From contig LPNG01000003.1 in the NCBI GenBank assembly GCA_001543395.1, positions 1-64,000 of the forward strand: a stretch of DNA of 64,000 nt. The letters are read 5' to 3'. The notes beneath the pieces were generated by a model, which searched no databases, had not been told where the DNA came from, and worked only from the letters and a program-made list of their open reading frames with translations. Shown here piece by piece: positions 49,162 through 57,690 of the stretch. A program made the translations under genes and the position numbers. The DNA comes from Candidatus Alcium sp. F082 (GTDB lineage Bacteria; Bacteroidota; Bacteroidia; Bacteroidales; F082). Numbering within the stretch: position 1 is the first letter of the stretch; each line of letters begins with the position of its first letter.

Positions 49162-49748
49162 TGCAGCCCGTCCTTCCCATAGTCCTGCTTCGTGATGCCA
49201 CATCAGATGACGCGCCTTTCATTGCACGTGTGGTGTTGGCAGGTATCGATATGCTTGACATAGATGCTACCCTTCCTGATGAGCAGCATTCTATCTATGA
49301 GCACTTGATGGATATTTGCCGCATGAACGACACCTTATATAGTTTCTGCAATACACGCATTGCCGAGATTGATGGCCATCCGGTGGGCGCATTAGTGGCT
49401 TACGACGGCGCTCGCTATGCTGCCTTGCGCGCCAAGACTTTCGGCCTCGTGCAACAGACTTCAGGCATGGACTTGAGCCGCAACGCGATGGAAACCGGTT
49501 CAGGTGAATTCTATCTTGACAGCATGGCGATTCTTTCCGATTACAGAGGCATCGGCATTGGAAAAAAGCTGATACGTGACCGCATGGATTATGCCTTGCG
49601 CAATGGTTTTCATAAGGTTACCTTGCTTGTCGACAAGGATAAACCGCGTTTGCAAAGTTATTATGAAAGCGAAGGGTTCGCTTTCGGTGAGGAAATGTTT
49701 GTGTTTGGGGCTTGGTATAATAAGTTGGAGAAAAATCGGGAGAAATAA
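49161..49748 (+). CDS. GNAT family N-acetyltransferase
   Basis: The 195-residue protein shows the GNAT acetyl-CoA site: FYLDSMAILSDYRGIGIGKKLIRDRM, with the R/Q-x-x-G-x-G/A loop as YRGIGIGKKL, followed by GFHKVTLLVDKDKPRLQSYYESEGF. It transfers acetyl groups to an amine; the substrate is unknown. Coupling to an efflux carrier could mean modification and export of one toxic compound, but this is inference. Confidence 0.85.
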   Translation: MQPVLPIVLLRDATSDDAPFIARVVLAGIDMLDIDATLPDEQHSIYEHLMDICRMNDTLYSFCNTRIAEIDGHPVGALVAYDGARYAALRAKTFGLVQQTSGMDLSRNAMETGSGEFYLDSMAILSDYRGIGIGKKLIRDRMDYALRNGFHKVTLLVDKDKPRLQSYYESEGFAFGEEMFVFGAWYNKLEKNREK

Positions 49749-49758
49749 GGATTTTTGT

Positions 49759-49766
49759 TACTTTTG
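49759..49766 (+). promoter_or_regulatory. Bacteroidetes -7 box for the EEP hydrolase gene
   Basis: TACTTTTG, 22 nt before the ATG at 49789. Confidence 0.45.
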
Positions 49767-49788
49767 TCCCAATTAAAACTGTTTTTCG

Positions 49789-50742
49789 ATGAAGAAACTC
49801 CTTCTCTTTGCCCTTATTCTGGCTTCTCTTCAGCTTTCCGCCCAGCAAATGCTTGTCGGATCATACAACATTCGCTACAAAAACGCCAACGACAGTATCC
49901 AAGGCGAGGTTTGGGCCAAGCGTTGTCAGGTTATCTGCGACCAGGTGAACTTTATGGCGCCCGATGTCTTTGGCACGCAGGAAGTGCTATGGTCGCAACT
50001 ACAGGACATGAAACATGCCCTCGATGGCTATGATTATATCGGTGTCGGACGTGATGACGGAAAACGGGCTGGCGAGCATGAGGCCATCTTTTATAAGAAA
50101 AGAAAACTGCGCCTTCTTGACCATGGCGATTTCTGGCTGAGCGAGACACCTGACAAACCCGGCTTGGGCTGGGACGCGGTCTGCATCCGTATTTGCACAT
50201 GGGGTAAATTTGTCGTAAAAACGCAGAAAGAACAACGAAACGGAATGTTCAATCGGAAGAAATCTGAGCCTGCCGTGGAGTTCTATTTTTTCAACCTCCA
50301 TATGGACCATGTGGGTGTGGTCGCACGTCGCGAAGCGGCTAAGCTTGTGGTGCAGCGCATACGCGAGATGGCGGAAGGGACCCCGGTCATTCTCACAGGT
50401 GACTTCAACGTTGACCAAAACGATGAAATCTATACCATCTTTACCGAGTCGGGCCTGCTGAAAGACACCTTCGATGCAGCCCGCATCCGTTTTGCAGAGA
50501 ATGGCACATTCAACGCTTTCAAGACCAATTATTACACCACAAGCCGTATCGACCATGTCTTTGTGTCGCCTGCCACGACAGTAGAGGCCTATGGCGTCTT
50601 CACCAACAGCTATTGGACCCCTGATGAGGACCCGGACAACACCATAAAGGCCTCCGATGCGCCGCAGCAGATCTCATTCGACACCTACATTCGGCACAAT
50701 CCCTCGGACCATTATCCGGTGTTTGTGAAAGTCAAGCTTTGA
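49789..50742 (+). CDS. Secreted endonuclease/exonuclease/phosphatase (EEP) family protein
   Basis: The 317-residue protein has a signal peptide (ends LSA-QQ) and EEP fold landmarks. These are the SYNIRY metal strand, FGTQEVLWSQLQDM (Glu of the active site), YFFNLHMDHVG, VILTGDFNVDQND, SRIDHVFVSP and NPSDHYPVFVKV (Asp-His pair). Secreted members cleave phosphodiesters in nucleic acids, inositol lipids or sphingomyelin. The substrate cannot be told. It overlaps the convergent transporter gene by 11 bp. Confidence 0.9.
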   Translation: MKKLLLFALILASLQLSAQQMLVGSYNIRYKNANDSIQGEVWAKRCQVICDQVNFMAPDVFGTQEVLWSQLQDMKHALDGYDYIGVGRDDGKRAGEHEAIFYKKRKLRLLDHGDFWLSETPDKPGLGWDAVCIRICTWGKFVVKTQKEQRNGMFNRKKSEPAVEFYFFNLHMDHVGVVARREAAKLVVQRIREMAEGTPVILTGDFNVDQNDEIYTIFTESGLLKDTFDAARIRFAENGTFNAFKTNYYTTSRIDHVFVSPATTVEAYGVFTNSYWTPDEDPDNTIKASDAPQQISFDTYIRHNPSDHYPVFVKVKL

Positions 50743-51610
50743 TTTTTCGCCTCCTGATCTCGCTCCATGTCTGTAGCACCACTGAGATGATAATCAGCGC
50801 GATGCCGATGCAGAACGAGAAATTCAACTCCTTGTACTCACTGAAGATGAACATGGAGAGGATGATGCTATACACAGGCTCCAGGTTGTAAGTGAGATTG
50901 ACCGTGAAGGCAGGAATCTTTTGCAATACGATGATTTGCAGTAGGCATAGGCCGATGGTGCAAACGACGACCATGAAAGCGAGGTAGGGATAGTCCAAGC
51001 CAACGGGATAGAGTCGCCCGATGGGGATGAACATATTATATAAAGGTATGAGGCAAGTCAAGCCGATGAGGCCACCGACCATCTCCCAAAGCAGCATGTT
51101 CTTGGCTTCGTAGTGCTTGCCTACGCGCTGGTTGGCGATGGCAAACAAGGCGTACAAGGCAGAAGAGACCACACCCAGGGCAATGCCTAGGCGGTAGCGT
51201 GCATCGAATTGGAAGATGAGGTAGATGCCAAGTATGGTGAAAAGACTGAACAAAAACTCACGTCCCGAGAATCTATGCTTGTTGATGATGGGCTCAAACA
51301 GGGCTGTGAAAAACCCAACCAAGGAGAAACACACCACGCCGATGCTGACATTGGAGGCCTTGATTGAGGCATAGAAAAACACCCAATGTAGGCACAATAA
51401 CATACCTACGCCCCCCATTTGCAGTTTGTCCATAATACGGTAACGGTTCAAATCCTTCCTGATGGCTAGGAAAGCCCACATCAACAAGGCTGCTGCAGCC
51501 ATGCGCCACCATACCAAGATGGCGGAATCCAAGGTGATGAGTCGCCCCAACACGCCTGTGAATCCGGCGATGAAGACAGAGAGATGCAGCAGCAGATAGT
51601 CCTTTTTCAT
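50732..51610 (-). CDS. EamA/DMT family transporter (downstream copy)
   Basis: From ATG 51610 (MKKDYLLLHLSVF) the protein has 292 residues and about ten hydrophobic segments in two EamA repeats (VFIAGFTGVLGRLI, VSIGVVCFSLVGFFTALFEP, PAFTVNLTYNLEPVYSIILSMF). DMT carriers export or import metabolites such as amino acids or nucleotide sugars. It overlaps the upstream RNA methyltransferase stop by ATGA, so it is coupled to it. Confidence 0.87.
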   Translation of the reverse strand: MKKDYLLLHLSVFIAGFTGVLGRLITLDSAILVWWRMAAAALLMWAFLAIRKDLNRYRIMDKLQMGGVGMLLCLHWVFFYASIKASNVSIGVVCFSLVGFFTALFEPIINKHRFSGREFLFSLFTILGIYLIFQFDARYRLGIALGVVSSALYALFAIANQRVGKHYEAKNMLLWEMVGGLIGLTCLIPLYNMFIPIGRLYPVGLDYPYLAFMVVVCTIGLCLLQIIVLQKIPAFTVNLTYNLEPVYSIILSMFIFSEYKELNFSFCIGIALIIISVVLQTWSEIRRRKIKA

Positions 51611-52377
51611 GGCTTTCTCCTTTGACGCACGGCCTCGAAGGTGACGATGGCGGTGGTCACCGACACGTTGAGCGAGTCGGCGATGCCGTTCATGGGGATG
51701 ATGATATTTTGGTCGGCGGCTTCGACCCAAGCATCGGAGATGCCGGTGGCCTCGGTGCCCATCACGAGTGCAGATGCCTTTCGGAAGTCGGCGTCAAGAT
51801 AGTCGATGGAGGCCTTGAGGTAGGTGCAGTAGATGGTGATACCGTTCTTTTTCAGCCAGCTGATGCATTCTTCGGTTGAGCAGGCATAGACAGGCACGCT
51901 GAAGATGCAGCCGATGCTGGCACGGATGGCATTGGGGTTATATAGGTCGGTTGCGGGGTCGGCCACGATGACGGCATCGACGCCTGCGGCATCGGCGGTA
52001 CGCATCACGGCGCCGAGATTGCCCGGCTTTTCTACCGTTTCCAATACGATGATCAATGCGTCTTTTCTTGGCTTGAACTCGTTGAGGCTTTTGTATTTGG
52101 GTATGGCCACGGCCAGCAGCCCGTCGCTGCCTTCGCGGTAGGCGATCTTGTCGAACACCTCTTCAGTGACGGTCTCGATGAACTCGGCTTTGATGGCGAG
52201 CGGCCCACGCAGCAACGACTCGCAGACATACAACTGCTCAATCACGAAGCCGCACTTTTGAGCGCGCTCAATCTCGCGCTGCCCTTCGATGAGGATGCGG
52301 TTCTGCTCGCGACGTTCTGCAGCTTTCTGTAGTTTGACGAGATTCTTGATTTTAGGGTTTGTCTTGCTGGTAATCAT
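51607..52377 (-). CDS. TrmH/SpoU family RNA methyltransferase
   Basis: The 256-residue SPOUT protein has an N-terminal substrate-binding part (MITSKTNPKIKNLVKLQ, RREQNRILIEGQREIERA). The SpoU motifs are ETVEKPGNLGAVMRTADAAGVDAVIV, then MGTEATGISDAWVEAAD and IIPMNGIADSLNVSVTTAI. It probably 2'-O-methylates a ribose in rRNA or tRNA, like RlmB or TsnR. It overlaps both flanking EamA-type transporter genes by ATGA. Confidence 0.9.
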   Translation of the reverse strand: MITSKTNPKIKNLVKLQKAAERREQNRILIEGQREIERAQKCGFVIEQLYVCESLLRGPLAIKAEFIETVTEEVFDKIAYREGSDGLLAVAIPKYKSLNEFKPRKDALIIVLETVEKPGNLGAVMRTADAAGVDAVIVADPATDLYNPNAIRASIGCIFSVPVYACSTEECISWLKKNGITIYCTYLKASIDYLDADFRKASALVMGTEATGISDAWVEAADQNIIIPMNGIADSLNVSVTTAIVTFEAVRQRRKP

Positions 52378-53261
52378 TGCTTTTTTCCTTTCATTTGCGA
52401 CAACACCAATCCGAATACCACAAGCAGGATGCCTATGATTTTATTTGCCGTCAGTGCCTCGTGGATGATAAAGTAACTGAAGATGGCCGTGAAAACGGGG
52501 ATCAGGTTGGAATAGACATTGGCTCGTGAAGCGCCCAGCCTGCTGAATGTGAATGCCCATAAAGAGTAAGCGACGGCGCTGCAAAACACACCCAAACAGA
52601 TCAAGGGGACGATATAGCCTCCTATATTGGCGAAGTTGGATGGCTCAAAACGCTCCATGATGACAACCATCGGTGCGAAATACAACATTCCGATGATGTT
52701 TTGCACCCAGGTGATGGTCAATGGCTTGTATAATTTCGTCAACTTGATGAGCGCGATGGAATAACCCACGGCCACCAAGACGGCACCGAAAAGCAAAAGG
52801 ATGCCTTTCGGTGAGGCGATGAATTCAAGGTCTTTGTTGAGCAGCATGACGATGACACCGACGAAGGAGACGATGAAACCGACGATGTTCATTGGTGTCA
52901 GATGCTCTTTCAAGAAAATGCGTGCTGCTACAGGCGTGACTAAAGGTATCAATGCGATGATGCCGGATCCGATGACGGGGGAGGTGTTCTTCAGTCCGTA
53001 GCCTTCAAAGATGAAGTAGAGAAAAGGCTCAAACATGGCCGCCAAGGCAAAGAGCCCCAAGTGCTCCTTTTTGACGTTTTCGTTGAGGTGGAAGACGAAA
53101 AGTATGGCCGTGAAGAATATTGTTGCAATAAAAAGGCGCAAAAAGATTGTCGCTGTGGGGTTGAGGTTTTGGTAGACTTGTGTCGACCAAACAAACGACA
53201 TTCCCCAGAAAATCATGGCGATAACGCCGGCGAGATGAACTATGTAGTTCCTGTTTTTCAT
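52374..53261 (-). CDS. EamA/DMT family transporter (upstream copy)
   Basis: The 295-residue protein has ten hydrophobic segments: MKNRNYIVHLAGVIAMIFWG starts helix 1, and the second EamA half includes ASRANVYSNLIPVFTAIFSYFI with a KGKKQ tail. The substrate is unknown. The ATG lies only 4 nt after a TAnnTTTG box, so the mRNA may be leaderless. It overlaps the methyltransferase gene by four bases (ATGA). Confidence 0.88.
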   Translation of the reverse strand: MKNRNYIVHLAGVIAMIFWGMSFVWSTQVYQNLNPTATIFLRLFIATIFFTAILFVFHLNENVKKEHLGLFALAAMFEPFLYFIFEGYGLKNTSPVIGSGIIALIPLVTPVAARIFLKEHLTPMNIVGFIVSFVGVIVMLLNKDLEFIASPKGILLLFGAVLVAVGYSIALIKLTKLYKPLTITWVQNIIGMLYFAPMVVIMERFEPSNFANIGGYIVPLICLGVFCSAVAYSLWAFTFSRLGASRANVYSNLIPVFTAIFSYFIIHEALTANKIIGILLVVFGLVLSQMKGKKQ

Positions 53262-53265
53262 GCTG

Positions 53266-53273
53266 CAAAATTA
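53266..53273 (-). promoter_or_regulatory. Bacteroidetes -7 box for the EamA operon
   Basis: Minus strand TAATTTTG followed by CAGC and the ATG at 53261. Confidence 0.55.
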
Positions 53274-53324
53274 CAGTTTTTTGAGATTGTTTTTCAAAAG
53301 TGGAGTATTTCGGCAAGGTTTTTG

Positions 53325-53332
53325 TAGTTTTG
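53325..53332 (+). promoter_or_regulatory. Bacteroidetes -7 box for the collagen-like lipoprotein
   Basis: TAGTTTTG followed by C, 51 nt before the ATG at 53384. Confidence 0.5.
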
Positions 53333-53383
53333 CGGGGTGAAAATGAAAGTAAATTAAAGTCTAATAATTAAAAATCTAGTGAA

Positions 53384-53920
53384 ATGAAAAAGTTAAGTTT
53401 GATTTGCATGACGGTTCTGGCAGTATTTGCAATGGCTTCTTGCCGTGGTCCCCGTGGTCCACAGGGTCCTGCCGGCAATGATGGCAACGCCAATGTGGTC
53501 TCTTCCACGGTGACGGTTCACTCCGATGATTGGGAGTGGGTCAACAACTGCCAATGGATGGTTGAGATCGACTATCCCGCCATCAACAACAATGTCTACA
53601 ACTATGGTGCGGTGCTCGTTTATATGAGCGTTGGCGATACTTGGTCGCAAGTGCCGTTGACCTACTACTATCAGGACACGTTTACCAACGATCAAGGTCA
53701 GCAAGAAGTCATCAACTGCGAGGCTTCCATCGAAGTGTCTACTTTGAAAGACGGTGGTGTGCGCCTCTTCTGGACTGAGAGCGACTTCTATGATGGCATG
53801 CGTCCCGGCAAGCACGATTTCAAGATCGTGGCCATTGAAGCCTCGGTGTTTAGCAACCGCAGCGATGTCGACTACAGCAGCTACGAGGCCGTGAAGACCG
53901 CCTTCCAACTGGCTGACTGA
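53384..53920 (+). CDS. Lipoprotein with mini-collagen motif
   Basis: The 178-residue lipoprotein has lipid Cys20 (AMASC-RGP), followed immediately by a short collagen-like stretch of three or four G-x-y triplets (RGPRGPQGPAGNDG). A compact globular domain of about 140 residues follows and is rich in aromatic and acidic residues (DDWEWVNNCQW, QVPLTYYYQDTF). The globular domain is unrecognised. Similar small Bacteroidetes lipoproteins exist as I remember. Surface exposure is inferred from the signal. Confidence 0.7.
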   Translation: MKKLSLICMTVLAVFAMASCRGPRGPQGPAGNDGNANVVSSTVTVHSDDWEWVNNCQWMVEIDYPAINNNVYNYGAVLVYMSVGDTWSQVPLTYYYQDTFTNDQGQQEVINCEASIEVSTLKDGGVRLFWTESDFYDGMRPGKHDFKIVAIEASVFSNRSDVDYSSYEAVKTAFQLAD

Positions 53921-53944
53921 TAAATTATAACGGTGGTTAAAGAT

Positions 53945-53978
53945 GTAGAGACGTAGCGCGCTACGTCTCTACTTTTTT
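53945..53978. terminator. Perfect 28-nt palindromic terminator/repeat
   Basis: Bases 53945-53972 form one perfect palindrome (GTAGAGACGTAGCG and its complement), followed by TTTTTTA. Sequences of this type (gtagagacgtag) occur as interspersed repeats in Bacteroidetes. It lies between two convergent genes. Confidence 0.8.
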
Positions 53979-54933
53979 ATTGCATGGCCAACGAGAACCA
54001 CATGAAACCGATGTAGCCTAAGGTGAGGAAAGCGCCTTCCCAACGTGAGATCTTTCGTCCTTTGCCTGTGAAGACGAACAAAAGCATGAGAATGTTAGCT
54101 GCAAAGAGAATCATGAGTTGCTGGTTCATCATGGGCTCGAAAGGCAGCGGCGTGATGATGGAGCTGACACCTAACACCAAGAAGATATTCAAGATGTTTG
54201 AGCCTAATACATTGCCAATGGCGATGCCCGAATTTTTTTTCAAGGCAGCCACAATGGAGGTAATGAGCTCGGGTAACGAAGTGGCCGTGGCGACTACGGT
54301 GAGTCCGATGGTGCTATCGCTCATACCCCAGTTGTGGGCAAGGATTTGGGCATTGCGAGAGACCAACTCGCCGCCTACATATAGTCCAACGATGCCTGTC
54401 ACGAGAGCAAGGATGGTCTTGCCCCATGGCATGGCTTCCTGCACGTTCTCTGTTTCTTCTTTTGGATCGTTTTTTAGCATGGTCAGCAGCAAATAGGCGA
54501 AGCCCATTAGCAAGAGGGCGATGCCTTCAATCCAGTTGATGGTACGGGCCTGTTTTGTGAAGAAATAATTCGCCATCAATGTGATGGCGAGTGTGGCGAC
54601 AAATCCTGCTGGAATATCGCGACGGATGGAGATGCGGTTCACGTCGATAGGCCAGATGAGGGCACTCACTCCAAGGATGAGGAGTATGTTCATCGTGTTG
54701 CTGCCGATGATATTGCCGATGGCAAGGCCGGGGTTGCCTTTCGCACACGAAAAAACGTTGACAATCATCTCGGGTAACGAGGTGCCGAAGGCCACAATAG
54801 TCAGTCCAATGATGAGCGGCGACAGCTTGGCACGGATGCCCACGCTGGTGGCTCCGTTGACAAGCCAGTTGGCGCCTAAAATCAAGGCGACAAAGCCGAC
54901 GATGAGTAATAATAAAGGTATTAGCGATGCCAT
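53977..54933 (-). CDS. Calcium/sodium antiporter, CaCA family
   Basis: From ATG 54933 (MASLIPLLLLIVGF) the protein has 318 residues and about ten hydrophobic segments. It has the two inverted alpha repeats that form the ion site: VAFGTSLPEMIVNVFS with GNIIGSNTMNILLILG, and VATATSLPELITSIVAAL with GNVLGSNILNIFLVLG. It exchanges Ca2+ for Na+ or H+ across the inner membrane (YrbG-like). The ATG begins immediately beyond the yggS stop codon, so it is cotranscribed with yggS. Confidence 0.93.
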   Translation of the reverse strand: MASLIPLLLLIVGFVALILGANWLVNGATSVGIRAKLSPLIIGLTIVAFGTSLPEMIVNVFSCAKGNPGLAIGNIIGSNTMNILLILGVSALIWPIDVNRISIRRDIPAGFVATLAITLMANYFFTKQARTINWIEGIALLLMGFAYLLLTMLKNDPKEETENVQEAMPWGKTILALVTGIVGLYVGGELVSRNAQILAHNWGMSDSTIGLTVVATATSLPELITSIVAALKKNSGIAIGNVLGSNILNIFLVLGVSSIITPLPFEPMMNQQLMILFAANILMLLFVFTGKGRKISRWEGAFLTLGYIGFMWFSLAMQ

Positions 54934-54934
54934 C

Positions 54935-55606
54935 TTAAACGTTGTAATTTCTAGCTCCAAAAATCTTGCTTCCTACCCGCACCAAAGTTGCGCCTTCCTC
55001 CACGGCAATGGGATAGTCGTCCGACATGCCCATCGAAATCTCTTTGAACTGTGGCTGGCCTGCGAAATACTTGGCCTTCAAGGTGTCGAAAATCTCTTTC
55101 AGGTGTTTGAATTCCTTGCGGACTTCATCCATGTCTTCTGTGAAGGTGGCCATGCCCATCACACCACAAATGCGCACATTATCCATTTGTTTGAACTCAT
55201 CCGACTCAAGCAGCTGTCGGGCTTCGTCCAAATCAAGGCCGAATTTGGTCTCTTCTTGGGCGATGTGGAATTGCAGCAGGCAATCCACCACGCGGTCGTG
55301 TTTCTTGGCTTCCTTGTTGACGGCCTCCAAGAGGTTGGCCGAGTCGATGCTGTGGATGAGCGTGACGAAGGGGATGATGTATTTGATTTTGTTGGTCTGC
55401 AAGTGGCCGATGAAGTGCCATTGGATGTCGGCGGGCAGCACCTCATGTTTGTCGCGCATCTCAAGGGCGTGGTTTTCGCCAAAGATACGCTGTCCTGCGT
55501 CGTAGGCTTCCTGCAAGTCGCTGACGGGCTTGGTCTTGCTGACGGCCACCAAAGTCACTGACTTGGGTAGCGTCGCTCTGATTTTTTCCAAGTTTTCCTT
55601 AATCAT
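54935..55606 (-). CDS. YggS family PLP homeostasis protein
   Basis: The 223-residue protein is a TIM-barrel PLP-binding protein (PLPBP/YggS). The lysine that binds PLP lies in VTLVAVSKTKPVSDLQEAY. IQWHFIGHLQTNKIKYI, CGVMGMATF, ISMGMSDDYPIAVEEGATLVRVGSKIFG are all diagnostic. It buffers pyridoxal phosphate rather than catalysing a known reaction. It forms an operon with the Ca2+/Na+ antiporter. Confidence 0.95.
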   Translation of the reverse strand: MIKENLEKIRATLPKSVTLVAVSKTKPVSDLQEAYDAGQRIFGENHALEMRDKHEVLPADIQWHFIGHLQTNKIKYIIPFVTLIHSIDSANLLEAVNKEAKKHDRVVDCLLQFHIAQEETKFGLDLDEARQLLESDEFKQMDNVRICGVMGMATFTEDMDEVRKEFKHLKEIFDTLKAKYFAGQPQFKEISMGMSDDYPIAVEEGATLVRVGSKIFGARNYNV

Positions 55607-55628
55607 TTTGTCATGAATTAAAATCGTG

Positions 55629-55636
55629 CAAAAATA
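55629..55636 (-). promoter_or_regulatory. Bacteroidetes -7 box for the yggS operon
   Basis: Minus strand TATTTTTG followed by C, 22 nt before the ATG at 55606. Confidence 0.55.
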
Positions 55637-55735
55637 CTGAATTTCCTAAAATCAACAATTATTATATATACAGCACAATAATCTCGACCTTTTTAGGTTA
55701 TTAATAGTGTAATTTCAATCTTAGAGTTAAACGAC

Positions 55736-56188
55736 ATGAAAAAATCAGTTTTTATCCTCGCGTTATTGTGCGTCATCACTTTGATGTCCGCCTGCAAAAA
55801 AGAACCATCAATCACACAAGGCGTGTATGGCACTGTAATAGAACGTTACGGTGACTGGATGCCTGGCTCAACCGCCGACCATGGCGAGAGACCTATCGCT
55901 TGCGATGTGTATGTTTACGAATACACTATGTTATCGGACTTCGGTGGCGCTGTTTCCGTTCATTATCCCATTGACGCTATGCCCAAGCCGTTTGTGGCCA
56001 AGACCACGTCGAACGCCAAAGGCTTTTACGAAATCAATCTCGCTCCTGGCACATACTCGATATTTTTATTAGAGGAAGGGAAACTGTATGCAAACGGAGG
56101 CGATGCCTACGGTGGCATCAATCCCATAACAATCAATTCAGACGAAAAGTTGGAAAGACAACTTGTCCTCGATCACGCGGTATATTGA
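55736..56188 (+). CDS. Small lipoprotein with carboxypeptidase-regulatory-like domain
   Basis: The 150-residue lipoprotein has lipid Cys20 (LMSAC-KKE). Its domain resembles the carboxypeptidase regulatory-like (CarboxypepD_reg) fold: TQGVYGTVIERYGDWMPG, RPIACDVYVYEY, SNAKGFYEINLAPGTYSIFL. Such domains are beta sandwiches that serve as stability or binding modules. It stands alone and a terminator follows. The exact function is unknown. Confidence 0.65.
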   Translation: MKKSVFILALLCVITLMSACKKEPSITQGVYGTVIERYGDWMPGSTADHGERPIACDVYVYEYTMLSDFGGAVSVHYPIDAMPKPFVAKTTSNAKGFYEINLAPGTYSIFLLEEGKLYANGGDAYGGINPITINSDEKLERQLVLDHAVY

Positions 56189-56210
56189 TAACACTGAATG
56201 AAAGAAAAAC

Positions 56211-56247
56211 CGAAGCCGCGCCCAAACAGCGTGGCTTCGTTGTTTTT
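56211..56247 (+). terminator. Intrinsic terminator after the small lipoprotein gene
   Basis: CGAAGCC (56211-56217) pairs with GGCTTCG (56233-56239), with a 15-base apex, followed by TTGTTTTT. Confidence 0.7.
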
Positions 56248-56314
56248 ATCAATTCAACGATTAAACATTTCAACAAATCGAAGATTCAACGAAAGTTAAT
56301 TCAACATATTTTCC

Positions 56315-56322
56315 TATTTTTG
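56315..56322 (+). promoter_or_regulatory. Bacteroidetes -7 box for the ffh operon
   Basis: TATTTTTG followed by C, 20 nt before the ffh ATG. It rules out in-frame starts further upstream. Confidence 0.5.
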
Positions 56323-56342
56323 CACCCAAATTTTTGGAAATT

Positions 56343-57677
56343 ATGTTTGAAGGATTAAGTGAAAAACTAGAACGCTCTTTTAAAGTCCTTCGAGGACAGG
56401 CTTTTATCACGGAAGTCAATATTGCCGACACGATGAAAGAGATCCGTCGCGCCCTCTTGGACGCTGACGTCAGCTATAAGATTGCCAAAGATGTCACCAA
56501 CAACATCAAGGAGAAGGCCCTCGGCCAAGAGATCCTAACCTCGGTGAAGCCTGGTGAGATGATGGTCAAGATCGTCCACGACGAGTTGGCCGAACTGATG
56601 GGTGGCGAGGCTGTCGACATCAACCTGAAAGGTCAGCCGAGCATCATCTTGATAGCAGGTCTTCAGGGTTCTGGTAAGACCACTTTCTCAGCCAAGTTGG
56701 CCTCCTATCTGAAACGCAAGCGCAGCAAGCAAGTCTTGCTGGTGGCTGGTGACGTGTACCGTCCTGCCGCTATCGAGCAGCTGAAGGTTTTGGGTCAGCA
56801 GGTGGAGGTTGAAGTCTATAGCGAGGAAGGCAACAAGAACCCTGTGCAGATTGCGCAGAACGCCATCAACCACGCCAAGAGTCAAGGCAAGAACGTGGTC
56901 ATCATCGATACCGCCGGTCGTCTGGCCGTCGATGAGGAGATGATGAACGAGATTGCCAACATCAAGGAGGCTGTGAAGCCGCATGAGACCTTGTTTGTGG
57001 TCGACTCGATGACGGGTCAGGATGCCGTGAACACGGCTAAGGCTTTTAATGACCGTCTCGACTTCGACGGCGTGGTGCTGACCAAGTTGGACGGCGACAC
57101 CCGTGGCGGTGCGGCCCTCACCATTCGCACGGTGGTGGAGAAGCCCATCAAGTTCGTAGGTATCGGCGAGAAGATGGATGCCTTGGATGTGTTCCATCCC
57201 AAACGTATGGCCGACCGTATCCTCGGCATGGGCGACATCGTCTCTCTCGTGGAACGTGCCCAGGAGCAATTCGATGAGGAAGAAGCCCGCAAATTACAGA
57301 AGAAACTTGCTAAAAACGAGTTCAACTATAACGACTTCCTGAAACAGATACAACAAATCAAGAAGATGGGTAACCTGAAGGATCTCGCTAGCATGATTCC
57401 CGGCATGGACAAGGCCATGAAGGGCGAAGAGATCGACGATGATGCCTTCAAGAGCATCGAGGCCATCATCTATTCGATGACCCCGCAGGAACGCGAGAAC
57501 CCGAAGCTACTCAACGGCACGCGCCGCAAACGCATCGCCGATGGTAGTGGCACTAGCATCGTTGAGGTGAACCGTCTCGTTAAACAGTTTGAGGAGACCT
57601 CGAAGATGATGCGCATGATGACCACCGGTGGTGGTAAAAAGATGTTGCGCATGGCTGGAGCAATGAAACGCAGATAA
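56343..57677 (+). CDS. ffh: Signal recognition particle protein Ffh
   Basis: From ATG 56343 (MFEGLSEKLERSFKVLRG) the protein has 444 residues. Domains in order: N domain (about 1-85), GTPase G domain with P-loop GLQGSGKTTFSAKLA, DTAGRLAVDEEMM, TKLDGDTRGGAALTI, and the methionine-rich M domain (about 325-444: MGNLKDLASMIPGMDKAM, then MMRMMTTGGGKKMLRM). It targets nascent membrane proteins to SecYEG with 4.5S RNA. A weak TTG codon lies three codons upstream in the same frame. It leads an operon with folD and three downstream genes. Confidence 0.96.
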   Translation: MFEGLSEKLERSFKVLRGQAFITEVNIADTMKEIRRALLDADVSYKIAKDVTNNIKEKALGQEILTSVKPGEMMVKIVHDELAELMGGEAVDINLKGQPSIILIAGLQGSGKTTFSAKLASYLKRKRSKQVLLVAGDVYRPAAIEQLKVLGQQVEVEVYSEEGNKNPVQIAQNAINHAKSQGKNVVIIDTAGRLAVDEEMMNEIANIKEAVKPHETLFVVDSMTGQDAVNTAKAFNDRLDFDGVVLTKLDGDTRGGAALTIRTVVEKPIKFVGIGEKMDALDVFHPKRMADRILGMGDIVSLVERAQEQFDEEEARKLQKKLAKNEFNYNDFLKQIQQIKKMGNLKDLASMIPGMDKAMKGEEIDDDAFKSIEAIIYSMTPQERENPKLLNGTRRKRIADGSGTSIVEVNRLVKQFEETSKMMRMMTTGGGKKMLRMAGAMKRR

Positions 57678-57690
57678 ACTTTAATACACT

